DNA of 10,378 bases from Phoronis ovalis. Its lineage: Eukaryota; Phoronida; Phoronidae. This document shows, in pieces, positions 1 through 8,682 of this stretch (positions are counted from its first letter, which is position 1; every line of letters starts with the position of its first letter). The stretch is taken from the NCBI GenBank assembly GCA_028565635.1, contig JAOXYB010064390.1, positions 1 to 10,378 on the forward strand, read 5' to 3'. Made by a program: the position numbers and the translations under genes. The notes below the pieces were generated by a model. That model saw nothing but the letters and a program-made list of their open reading frames with translations, was not told the origin of the DNA and ran no database searches.

Positions 1-87
1 TAAACAGTATTAATTTGTTTTTACTCAAATTGTCTAAAGTGATTATAAACAGTATTAATTTGTTTTTACTCAAATTGTCTAAAGTGA
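1..87. repeat. Two-copy 45-bp direct repeat at window edge
   Basis: The sequence from 1 to 42 recurs without a mismatch at 46-87, starting with taaacagtattaattt, so the repeat period is 45 bp. The second copy breaks off after aaagtga and the first begins at the window edge, so more copies may lie to the left. It is AT-rich and has no coding content. It looks like a short tandem duplication or the end of a minisatellite. Confidence 0.9.
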
Positions 88-1778
88 CGATACATTCTAC
101 TTTTTCAACTGTGTGACTTATATTTAGTCATATTTAAATGTTGACAGTTTGAAGGAAGGAGTCCAAAATTTATTTTATATATTTCTATTTTTATTTACTA
201 ATAATGATCAATGTATAGATAGTATTGTACAGTTAGAAATGGCGAAATATATTAAATCCTTATATAATTAGTCCTTCCTGTAGACAGGCTATGCCCACCT
301 CAGTACTTTTCTCAGACTGCATAGTTTTATCTTATATTCCTGCTTACTAGTACATATTGCTAAGAAAAAGAAGAAATAACCTTAATATATTTACTGAAGG
401 CTAGAACATTTATTCCGTGTACAAAATTGATATTTTCGTAATTACACACATGTCTATTTAGTCATCATTTAGCAGGTGTTCATTTAAGAGCTGAGTAAAC
501 GCATCTATACGGTCTGCCCCGCAAGCCACCATAGGAAGAACTTTCAGTGTTGAAGATGCCAGACCCTTTATCAATCAATCTAAATTGGGCTGGTTACTCC
601 AATATTACTTTATCATTGTACTTTCTCACCCCAACTTTCATTTATACATTTAGTATATAATTGCCAGCCGTAGACTGTGCCCAGTTGGTATTATCATTTA
701 CTGAACGATAGCTATTTTTATATAATGTTTGTTTTTTATGGGAAGTATGAAGTTATGATGAAAAATACCCCTGGGGTGAACACAGAGCTGTGCATCTTTA
801 CGTCATGGGAACATGGAGATGTTAGTTTAAGAGATAATTTATGCTTTTGGATAATTAAGATATTTAAAATTGAATTTAATCTCAAAGAACTGTATTCTGT
901 CCTGTTGCACAGCAATGTAATATGAAGCTGGAATTTTTTTCACATTAGATACATCAATGGATTCAGTTTTGAGACATCTTTGTATAACTTTGGTAGAAAC
1001 TGGCATTTTATACCCACTGTATGCACAAGTGGGTATAAAATGATTATTAAATGTATGTCAATTAAAACTGGGGGATGGTCCAGGAATGGTTTTTGAACTT
1101 AGGGACGAAGCGGAGTATCCGGCCAATCCTAAATTTTAGCCTTCAGTAGCAAACCCAATCATTTTTTTTCCAATATGGAGGTCATTATATAAATATTTTA
1201 AATATTTGAGTTATTGTAGCAATTCATATTTACCCAATTAAATAATACAAACCAAAAGCACCAACAAAGCAGTCAAAGCATTATGAAAATTGTATAACTT
1301 TTATCACGTTTTGCTGATTGTAGATTTTGAAATTTAAGACCCTTTCTTTTTTTGTATTTACAAGTTATGTTTATACTTTACACAGTATACATGTATCATG
1401 TACAGTTCTGTCTTGACTGCATTATAAACTGTTAATTTAGTTATTTCAGAGAAACCTGAAGTGTATACAGAGAGTGGCTGTTCAAACTCTTACCATTGAT
1501 AGCCAGCATGCAAATCAAGCATGCAATCAGTAGCAAATTTTGAATTAAATTTTAGTTAAGATGATGTATAATGCTGCTAATTAATATGTTTTTACTTGAC
1601 ACTGAAACCTTAATTTAATAGCATTTTAATTCATCTTTGCATGTAGCACTAGACTACAGAAATATTGGGTAAATCAACTGATGGAATGGCCATGATAAAC
1701 GTTTTAACTGATATCTGCAGTGGTTTCAGTCAATTTATTTAAAATATGCATTAAAATGTCATATTTCAATATTTCTAG
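88..1778. other. Non-coding stretch left of the first visible FMO exon
   Basis: I see no gene in this 1.7 kb. It is AT-rich with many stops in all frames. It directly precedes an FMO exon that begins in phase 1 after a ttctag acceptor, so at least its right part should be an intron. The FMO start, with its GAGxSGL FAD-binding motif, was looked for here and not found, so it should lie left of the window. The only structured element is the hairpin at 1004-1042. An open reading frame at 677-925 is AT-driven and matches no family I know. Confidence 0.6.
1004..1042. repeat. Perfect 15-bp-stem hairpin
   Basis: cattttatacccact at 1004-1018 is followed after a 9-base loop by its exact reverse complement agtgggtataaaatg at 1028-1042. 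The match stops at the next base on each side. A perfect 15/15 stem is unlikely by chance at this spacing. It could be the core of a small foldback element or a cruciform-prone site. No function is implied by the sequence alone. Confidence 0.85.
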
Positions 1779-2019
1779 GACAAGCGTGTGTGATGAAGTC
1801 GACAGTTATCAACACGAGTAAAGAAATGATGTCATATAGCGACTTTCCTATACCCAAGGACTTCCCACCCTTCATGCATAACACCAAAGTTGTAGAATAC
1901 TTCCATATGTATGCAGATCAATTTGGTTTGAAGCAGTACATCAAGTACAAAACAGAAGTGGCAAGACTGTACCAAGCTACAGACTATGAGGAAACTGGAC
2001 GATGGAACTTAGCCATAAG
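1779..2019 (+). CDS. Flavin-containing monooxygenase, internal exon (FAD domain part)
   Basis: This exon encodes part of a class B flavin monooxygenase. FMOs use FAD, NADPH and O2 to oxygenate soft nucleophiles (N or S), usually at the ER membrane. It opens after a ttctag acceptor in phase 1 (xGA CAA GCG) and reads GQACVMKSTVINTSKEMM if the missing base is G. It continues with YSDFPIPKDFPPFMHN, then TGRWNLAI, and ends in phase 2 at AAG|GTGCGT. These blocks are FMO hallmarks. The Asn of VINTSK (codon 1811-1813) aligns with Asn61 of human FMO3, a residue needed for the flavin hydroperoxide intermediate. By alignment from memory the exon covers roughly human FMO3 residues 50-130. There are about 80 codons with no stop or frameshift. 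The GTG/ATG near its left end are internal codons, not starts. The exact paralogue cannot be assigned. Confidence 0.93.
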
Positions 2020-2740
2020 GTGCGTCCAGTAGCTCATTTAGAGATGAACGGAGAAGGCTATATTTCTTATTTACTGCTTTATACACAGTGTACGATAATT
2101 TCCAAGGCATGCTTTTGTGCTGTAATTAAAATAAACTTCAATTAAGTTAAATTATCCTAGAGTGTATATTTTTTGAGTTTTTTAAACATTATTAAACCTT
2201 GCCAGATATGAATTCTCGCTTTTAAACGGGGCTTAAAATAGCATCAGGCCATACTCATGCAGAGAATAACTTTCTAGTCATATGTGCAACTCTGTTTAAT
2301 TGCATCCTCTGTGATCTGTTAACTATTCATAAATATCAACTTCCTGCCTTCAAAGTGACATGACCCGTCTGTTCCCCAGCAACTGCCTCCATGGAGGTGC
2401 TTTTGTACCTTTTACATGTTTTTTACTAACAATTATTAGAAAATTTTCTGTGATTTACTTCAATCTGTAAATGGGACATTTATTGGTCATTCACTCACTT
2501 TCCGAACAGTGCCACTTACTCAAACTCTGAATAACAGATAGCACCGCTGTGTAGTCATTTATAAACAAGACAAAGGTTTCATTGGAAAACTGTATGAAAA
2601 TTATGACCTCTTATTGCTAAAGGAAACTCATATATTCTTAACCAGAATTGTGATCATGTACCAAGTAAAGCCATTTGTTTGTTGGAAATCTTATTTCTAG
2701 TTTGGTAAATTGACAGACTACATGTTTTTTTCTGCTGCAG
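2020..2740 (+). other. FMO intron between the two visible exons
   Basis: This 721-bp intron is bounded by GTGCGT at 2020 and a pyrimidine-rich tract ending ctgctgcag at 2740. It joins phase 2 to phase 2, restoring an AGG Arg codon across the junction. Nothing coding is seen inside. A 12-bp palindrome cctccatggagg lies near 2386-2397 in a short GC-richer patch. Confidence 0.88.
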
Positions 2741-2987
2741 GGATTTAAACAAAGATGACGAGTCAAGTACCACAACCATAACCGTAGACTCTGTTTTAAT
2801 TTGCACCGGTCACCATGCTACTCCCCATATTCCAAAATGGCCTGGTCAGGAGGAGTTCACTGGGCAGATGGTTCATACCCATGATTACAAAGACCATAAG
2901 GGATATGAGGATAAAAGAGTTGTAGTAGTTGGCATTGGTAATTCCGGTGGAGATGTTTCTGTGGAGTTGAGCAGAGTGGCAAAACAG
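2741..2987 (+). CDS. Flavin-containing monooxygenase, internal exon (NADPH-binding part)
   Basis: This is the next FMO exon. It begins with G completing the split Arg codon, then 82 codons starting DLNKDDESS and ending ELSRVAKQ at CAG|GTAAAC, phase 0. In order it shows a VLICTGHHATPHIP block (the family's V-C-S/T-G-H-H segment), then FTGQMVHTHDY at 2856-2888, an exact fit to the FMO signature FxGxxxHxxxY. VVVVGIGNSGGD follows, with the GxGxxG pyrophosphate-binding loop for NADPH at 2931-2954. It aligns with about residues 130-212 of a roughly 530-residue vertebrate FMO. Reading on past the donor stays open to a stop at 3135-3137, but that extension is not FMO-like. Expected next would be a VFLSTRRGxWV-type segment, which is not found downstream in the window. 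The exon looks intact; whether the whole gene is functional cannot be told. Confidence 0.94.
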
Positions 2988-2992
2988 GTAAA
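2968..2992 (+). repeat. 25-nt direct repeat, copy 1 (exon end plus splice donor)
   Basis: This 25-nt segment ends the FMO exon (codons for the SRVAKQ end) and includes the first five intron bases, gtaaa. It recurs exactly at 3322-3346, 354 bp further on. The adjoining bases differ on both sides. Confidence 0.92.
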
Positions 2993-3321
2993 CGGTGTAT
3001 GTCTTTATGTAAACACTATAAAAGTAAGTGTTAAACAACATATAGATGCTGTTAATGTCCAAAGGAGTGTACGGTCAATAGCAACTTTCTTCATGATAAC
3101 AAACACCAGTTCAGCATTTACACCACAAGGGTCCTGAGGTGTATCCCTGGGTCGGTGGGGAAGTTAACGAAAAGATGAAGTCTATTGTGATATATAATAT
3201 ATAATAAAATATTTACTTATGAATTTAGATTAAATAAAATTATGAATATAAGATGGAAATATTTCAAAACGCAGAGACTCAGATATCCATCCATTAACAT
3301 TCCAATGCACTCTCGGACTTG

Positions 3322-3346
3322 TGAGCAGAGTGGCAAAACAGGTAAA
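3322..3346 (+). repeat. 25-nt direct repeat, copy 2 (second splice-donor copy)
   Basis: This is an exact copy of 2968-2992, again reading gagtggcaaaacag|gtaaa, so it carries a second intact-looking donor. The sequence upstream of it is not a clear copy of the rest of the exon, so this is not a whole-exon duplication. Confidence 0.92.
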
Positions 3347-3751
3347 AAGGCATGCATAGATTATCTGTTGTCACTGGACAGGTGGTATGTAAAGCAATAC
3401 CTATGGAACTCTGCTGTGGAACAACTTCTTTAATAATGCATCTCCTTATTTTACAGAAATAATCAATTCTTCTTCAGAAATACAAAGTCCGCACAGTTTC
3501 GCACAAATAATATACTATTAAGTAATTTTTGAACAAAAAAGGGGTTTTATTGAAGATTGTGTTTTTATTTAAGGATAAATATTTTTTCCCTACATCAGTG
3601 GTTGTTATCAACAACATAGTTGAATTATTCTAAAGCTTACTGAAATGTACTATAATAAAATATGTCTCAAAAAGTGCCTGATTGAACATCATATCCCGTT
3701 TTTAAAAACCAGTACATATGACATTTTCTTAATGTCATCAACATATAGATA

Positions 3752-3765
3752 CTCTGGGCCCAGAG
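3752..3765. repeat. 14-bp perfect palindrome at the minisatellite edge
   Basis: ctctgggcccagag is its own reverse complement. It ends three bases before the aactgtcatg start of the first 97-bp repeat unit and is not repeated between later units. Confidence 0.8.
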
Positions 3766-3768
3766 GAG

Positions 3769-4146
3769 AACTGTCATGTAAATTGGCATATAGGCCCTCC
3801 ATTGGCTGTCTGTTTAAGGTTTATTTAACACCTGTGTTATCATGGAGCGTTTGTTGCGAGAGGGTAACTGTCATGTAAATTGACATACAGGCCCTCCATT
3901 GGCTATCTGTTTAAGGTTTATTTAACACCTGTGTTATCATGGAACGTTTGTTGCGAGAGGGGAACTGTCATGTAAATTAACATATAGACCCTCCATTGGC
4001 TATCTGTTTAAGGTTTATTTAACACCTGTGTTATCATGGAGCGTTTGTTGCGAGGGGAACTGTCATGTAAATTGACATATAGACCCTCCATTGGCTATCT
4101 GTTTAAGGTTTATTTAACACTTGTGTTATCATGGAGCGTTTGTTGC
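3769..4146. repeat. Minisatellite, four tandem copies of about 97 bp
   Basis: Units begin with aactgtcatgtaaat at 3769, 3866, 3963 and 4058, giving periods of 97, 97 and 95 bp. The last unit ends at tgttgc near 4146, short of the usual gagagg linker. Each unit carries ccctccattggct, then ctgtttaaggtttattta, then the imperfect palindrome aacacctgtgtt, then atcatgga and cgtttgttg. Copies differ at only a few positions; the 95-bp period comes from loss of two bases (gcgaggggaac instead of gcgagaggggaac). Open frames across it differ between units and are not genes. It is probably a recent, unstable tandem expansion in non-coding DNA. Confidence 0.96.
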
Positions 4147-5833
4147 CAATAAATGTTTATTATTAGGTATATTTTTAATAAATAATTATTTGGTGTAATT
4201 CTTGAAAAACAAAAATTGTTTTTACTAATGTTTACAAAGATCTTGTTTCCTAGAGAGTACCACGAGGTTTAAATTTCCATGGTTGTGTTTTCTGAAAATA
4301 AGTCTTTGTCATGTGATATATTTTTTGGAAACAGTTTTTACCATGCTGTAAAGCTTTTTTACCTTGAGATTCACACCTCCGCCAAGTTTTTATGAGAAAG
4401 TGTTCCCTAAAGATACTTAACCAAGCTTCATTTAACCTTCATCTTATCGAGTCCAATTTTTGTTTCTGTTTTTAACAAGCTGAGTGCATCAAAATGATTT
4501 TTTTTTGCAGAATAATTTAACAACTAATCATTCCAATGAGGTATATAATTTAGTTTGATGTTTTTGCTTGTTGCTTCTTCCCAGTAGTAAGTACTAGCCA
4601 TAAATTATATTATAATCATCTGCTTAGTAATCACTGTCTGTTGTAATACAGCATGGTGAATAAGATTTAATAATCTTAACAGTAATTCTTATTTGTTTTG
4701 TCATTAATGACAAACTGACAAATGTCCTTTTTGTCAGGGATTCACATCTTTTAAATCTGAGGGCATATTTTCTCAAATATTTTGTCACCCTCTATTTAGT
4801 CTCTAACACAGAGTATATACTGTATAAATGTACTAAATAAACTATAAACTAGAAAAAGTCAAAAATTTGTTTTAAAATTAAATAGGGATAGAAATTTATA
4901 TAGGGATTTAAACTCAATTTTTAACAAAAATGAATTTAAAAATACAACAAGGGTCTAAACTTAGACTACCCTTACCCATAAATAGTAATCCACGTTTCGT
5001 CTAAAATTTCTTCAGGGGATATTGCTTCTCTGAAAATACAATGAAATGCTGATGACATAAATGTTTTTAATACAGTAACAGATCTACCTACCACGTACCA
5101 CATGTATGTGGTATGTATAACTACTGTTATTTTCTACCCACTATAAACAAACAGTAATATATGCAATGAAGTAATTCCTCTGCAAACATCCTGCCACACA
5201 TGTATGGTAGCTGAAATTAAGTATATTAGTCTCAGATTACATATAGGTACAGTCATTTTATAATTTCTAGAATCACATACAAAACACATTTTGCTGGATT
5301 TTTTTTACATGATTTCACATTTTTTCTATACCATAATGTACTTAGTATTCACTAGAAAATCAACTGAAATAATTTGTAGAACAATTTACTTAGCAACTGA
5401 ATGCTTTTTATGTATTTTTATAATGTGCCAAAAAATCGTGCAAAGACTTTTGCTTACCCTTGTGTATAAAATGGATCCACCTGCGCCGGTGAGGGTGGTG
5501 TTTTACTTGACCGGTTGAATACCTGACTTGAATCAAATTGTACATCTGTTTAAATTTAAAAGAAAATGACATAAAACATGGTATCTCAACTCTGATCATG
5601 GCCCGGGATCTGGCTAACAATTGTTGGATGAACCATTTCAATCTTTGGTCTCAAATAGATCTAGAACTTACAGAAAATGACATAAAAGTAAACATTCGAG
5701 TTCTTAATCTATATACAGATGAAATGCGATAAGATTTTTGTGACATGGGACTCTTTCCGACAAAGACCAATTTTTCACTAAAAATATACATTTTAAATAT
5801 TTGGAAGAGAAAAATATTAATGTAGAGCTATCC
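4147..5833. other. Non-coding, AT-rich stretch between the two genes
   Basis: I looked for remaining FMO exons on the plus strand and Nup35 RRM or C-terminal exons on the minus strand and recognised none. Open frames at 5291-5518, 5538-5732 and, on the minus strand, 5408-5641 have no family signature and no convincing splice context. A short imperfect palindrome, taccaca-tgta-tgtggta, lies near 5099-5116. Confidence 0.55.
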
Positions 5834-5970
5834 GCAACAGACCTTACCAGCAGTTGTAGACAACAAAACTTACCTACTGGTATAGTGGTGTACAAAACAC
5901 AGCTTAGCAACAGGTGTACACAACAGAGCTTACCTACAGGTGTAAACAACACAGCTTACCTACAGGTGTC
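5834..5970. repeat. Short tandem array, 26-bp unit, about five copies
   Basis: The anchor cttac recurs at 5843, 5869, 5903 (as cttag), 5929 and 5955, giving spacings of 26, 34, 26 and 26. The best unit is acaggtgtaaacaacacagc followed by ttacct. The third unit has an 8-bp insertion and the outer units are more diverged. On the minus strand three units read AGGTAAG, identical to a strong 5' splice-site core. Small open frames on both strands here simply translate the repeat. Confidence 0.88.
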
Positions 5971-6842
5971 CCTGGTGTTCTAGTTAATTGACTAGTATTG
6001 GCATAAGGAACTGTCCTTGGTAGATCAACCTAAAATAAAATATCCTTAAAATGGTATCAAATTAGTAAGATGAAAATAAACATTTTAAAGAACGCAATAA
6101 CCAAAGACATTCTGATTCAGTCAGTAAGGGCTGTTGCGCTATTAGTCTCATGGGGGGGGGGAAAGGTACTTTTTAGAAAACCCAATTACCCATAATATAC
6201 TTTATGCTTTATTACATACTGTTTTATGATTTAAATTAATTAGAAACACGCCACAACAAACAAAGCTTATATGCTTGACCGTAACAGAATACCAAGAAAT
6301 ATGAAAGTACAAAGAACAAATTAAAAGAGACGTTTTATGAAAAATGTATGAATAATCTTGAGAAGTTTTAAATTCTCGTAAAAAAGGAGTGTATAAATTT
6401 TTTGAAATATTCATGTAAACCAGGTAAAGAATGGTGTACAATCTTGCAATGGTATTATTCTAACAGCATAAAATGAACATTCTGTATTGCTGTATTACTA
6501 TATTTTGCCCCTACATTTATTACCAATATACAGGACCATTTTAGACATCACAAAGACATCGTACCAGAACTTGAAGTAATATTTACTGCAAACTTATGAC
6601 CAAGATATTTTTCAACAGATACCGTATTGAAGCGATGTAGATAATTATAAATTCTCCCAAAGGGCAAATTTTAAATTAGTGGCTCTGAAAGACAAGGACC
6701 TGGGATTTTTGTGTTCAGCCTTAGATGTATAATACATTTGTACTCTAGAAAACACTCATTGACAAGTCACATTCATATGTTTTCTACTCTTTATGAACAA
6801 CACAACTTAGCACAAATAGTAATGCATAATCTGTTCCTTTAC
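5971..6842. other. Non-coding stretch downstream of the last visible Nup35 exon
   Basis: On the minus strand this follows the CAG|GTAAAG donor of a Nup35 exon, so its right part should be intron. No exon was recognised. It contains a run of ten G at 6152-6161, flanked by AT-rich DNA. A minus-strand open frame at 6202-6441 is AT-driven and not family-like. Confidence 0.6.
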
Positions 6843-6963
6843 CTGTCTCCTATCGGGTGTTCCAGTGAAAGGGCTTGCAATTGCTGGGCTTGAAACTTGC
6901 TCAAATAATCCCTGTACTGGAGGGGCACCAGACTTGTCTTTTGCTCGCCCACCAATCAGATCC
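6843..6963 (-). CDS. NUP35: Nucleoporin Nup35/Nup53, internal exon with KDKSGAPPV block
   Basis: Nup35 (Nup53) is a structural nucleoporin of the inner ring that contacts Nup93, Nup155 and the membrane protein NDC1. Read on the minus strand, the exon starts after TTATTGTAG with G completing a split Arg codon. It then gives 40 codons, starting DLIGGRAKDKSGAPPVQGLF and ending GTPDRRQ at CAG|GTAAAG, phase 0. KDKSGAPPV, the following acidic/aromatic stretch, SSP and the RRQ end match the N-terminal conserved part of vertebrate NUP35 as I recall it. The RRM-like dimerisation domain, the family's main folded region, should follow in later exons, and I cannot find it in the window. Several Ser/Thr-Pro sites are typical of this mitotically phosphorylated protein; that is family knowledge, not seen here. 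Confidence 0.93.
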
Positions 6964-7479
6964 CTACAATAAAGATACTGTATTGATATAAAGTAATTGT
7001 AATAAAATGTAGCATAATTAATATTGTACCCAGAAATGATGGGTCAACACGACTTTTAACTGGCAGTTTAAACCATTGCTTACATATGCTGTACTGCTTT
7101 TAAACAGGAATGTAGAGCATTAGCAGAAGAACTTATTGTAGCTCCTTTCTGCATGTACACAATGTTTTTTAAAGAATATTTTGTATAGCTACATGCAACC
7201 TAATCAATTTGTCAGTGATTAATTCACTGTTCATTTTATCAGTATAATGTAAAATTACATTGTTCGATCATGCATGTAAATAAAGTTTACAACAAACAAA
7301 ATTTTATAAATACCATTAAAAATCAAAATAAACTGCTCAACAAACAAATAAAGGAGATATATCAACAAATTTATTCATCATGTGATCTGAGAAATGTCAA
7401 GATGGCTTCCTCACTACACACGTAACAATTTAGAGGTAGGTTTTACAAAACATATGGGCATATGAAAAATTCTCCCTAC
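6964..7479 (-). other. Nup35 intron (between second-last and last visible exons)
   Basis: This 516-bp intron on the minus strand has donor GTAGGG and acceptor TTGTAG. It joins phase 2 to phase 2 (AG|G, Arg). No other feature was seen. Confidence 0.87.
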
Positions 7480-7622
7480 CTTTGTCGCAGTTCCGATTTC
7501 GGTGTGTGACTGAACACTGAGCCTCCACTGGCTGGTGAAGTTAATGAAGCACTCCTGTTCAATGGACCAGATGACTTAGCTGGACTATGTCCACTAGAGC
7601 TTGACCACAATCGGGCTTGAGG
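7480..7622 (-). CDS. NUP35: Nucleoporin Nup35/Nup53, internal exon, Ser-rich linker
   Basis: This minus-strand exon of 143 nt follows a TTGTTTTAG acceptor. It is read in phase 0 as PQARLWSSSSGHSPAKSS, continues through LNRSASLTSP and VFSHTPKSEL, and ends at CAAAG|GTAGGG in phase 2. The sequence is low in hydrophobic residues and rich in Ser and Pro, as expected of the disordered linker between the YLPGYLLGD and KDKSGAPPV blocks. The start PQARLWS resembles the PQPRSIS of vertebrate NUP35. Phases on both sides agree with the neighbouring exons, the strongest support for this less conserved exon. Other frames of the exon contain stops. Confidence 0.87.
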
Positions 7623-7858
7623 CTAAAACAATGGACTTTGCAATCAGTTTACAGTTCTCCACATGCTTTTTAATTACGCAAAATAACTCAAATAAAATTA
7701 TCAAGCAATGTTGCTAATGATTAAGACTTAAGTTGAAATTTCATTTATTGTATTTCTGGAAACACATCAATTCACAATGCAATCTGGAATCTTCACACAA
7801 ATCAACTGAATTGATAAGGCAGGCTAGAAGTTTGCATCTTAAATTTCCAAAAAAAAAA

Positions 7859-7890
7859 TGGTCATCATATTAATTGTTATAATATGACCA
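7859..7890. repeat. Small imperfect inverted repeat
   Basis: tggtcatcatatta is mirrored by taatatgacca, giving an 11-bp stem with a 3-base bulge and a short AT-rich loop. It follows a run of about ten A. It is too small to assign. Confidence 0.5.
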
Positions 7891-8639
7891 AATTTTGTAT
7901 GACACTTATATTTGAATAAAAATATGTATTCTAAATATCACAAATGTTTAACAAGGTGTTGAATTTATCATCACGTATATATAAAAAAAATTGTATAATA
8001 AGAAACATTACATTAGAGATCTGGGAAGAATTCCTATGCACAACTCATTTTATTGCTGTAACATTTGAATAATAGTTATACTACAAAATAATCCTATGTA
8101 ATTCATTGAGAAAAATGTGCTAACGATGTCACACTACCAGACACTACATGATGTCATCACTGCTCAGCTGGGAAAACCTGAATTAAAACCGGCATAAAAA
8201 TCCAGACAATATATAATTTTTTAATGAAATTTGGGCAAAAAGTTAATATAACAGTGCTTTATTATGTGCAACTAGATTGTAAACAATTCAGCTAATTTTG
8301 TTAATGTTACAAACTAAAAAGTGTCATTTTTACCTATTTTTAAGGCAATTTTTCGTATGATTAATTATATAATTTTTTGTACACAAGTTACCTATCTAAT
8401 ATAATTCTCATTTTATGCAAACATACTTTTTCATTTGGTCGCTGAATTGCTAATATATTCTAAGAAATATGCGGAGATTCTTGAAATACATCAAAAACAC
8501 CTTAACCGTACATTTTCAAATTCTGCTGCCATAGCAACTATAAAAACTTTGCTTTGTTACATGAATCAGCCTTTGTATCATATGAGGATTCTATCAACTT
8601 GGCCTATCAGAAAGAATCATTAATTCAAATATTGTACGG

Positions 8640-8682
8640 CATGTTCATGCTGTAAAATTTTCATGTTCATACTGCAAAATCT
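8640..8682. repeat. Two-copy 22-bp direct repeat
   Basis: catgttcatgctgtaaaa at 8640 recurs with two changes as catgttcatactgcaaaa at 8662. It lies in the Nup35 intron and has no coding meaning. Confidence 0.75.

Larger units (their letters stand above)
2988..3768 (+). other. Sequence downstream of the last visible FMO exon
   Basis: This begins with the GTAAAC donor, so its left part should be intron if the gene continues. It holds a short GC-richer island at about 3110-3180 of unknown nature, an AT-rich run at 3187-3245, and the 25-nt repeat of the upstream exon end at 3322-3346. A small open frame at 3242-3433 crosses that repeat in a different frame from FMO and is not FMO-like. No further exon was recognised. 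Confidence 0.55.

Noticed and set aside
1450-1475. Plus-strand EKPEVYTE reading after a ttatttcag, resembling the FMO segment before GQA
   Set aside because: No donor gives the phase needed by the exon at 1779, and the frame stops at once; the resemblance is a few residues only.
2796-3062. Minus-strand open frame over the FMO exon
   Set aside because: It is the antisense shadow of a clearly coding FMO exon; the plus frame has the FMO motifs and proper splice sites.
3242-3433. Possible duplicated FMO exon around the 25-nt repeat copy
   Set aside because: Only 25 nt match. Upstream of it the frame of the repeat does not encode the GIGNSGGD region, so a whole-exon copy is not supported.
5704-5983. 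Overlapping open frames on both strands
   Set aside because: They translate the 26-bp tandem array; the Cys/Leu-rich or Gln/Thr-rich periodic products come from the repeat.
6152-6161. Run of ten G
   Set aside because: A single homopolymer in non-coding DNA; too short for a G-quadruplex claim and prone to sequencing error.
6711-6893. Plus-strand open frame over the Nup35 exon
   Set aside because: It is a shadow of the minus-strand Nup35 exon at 6843-6963.
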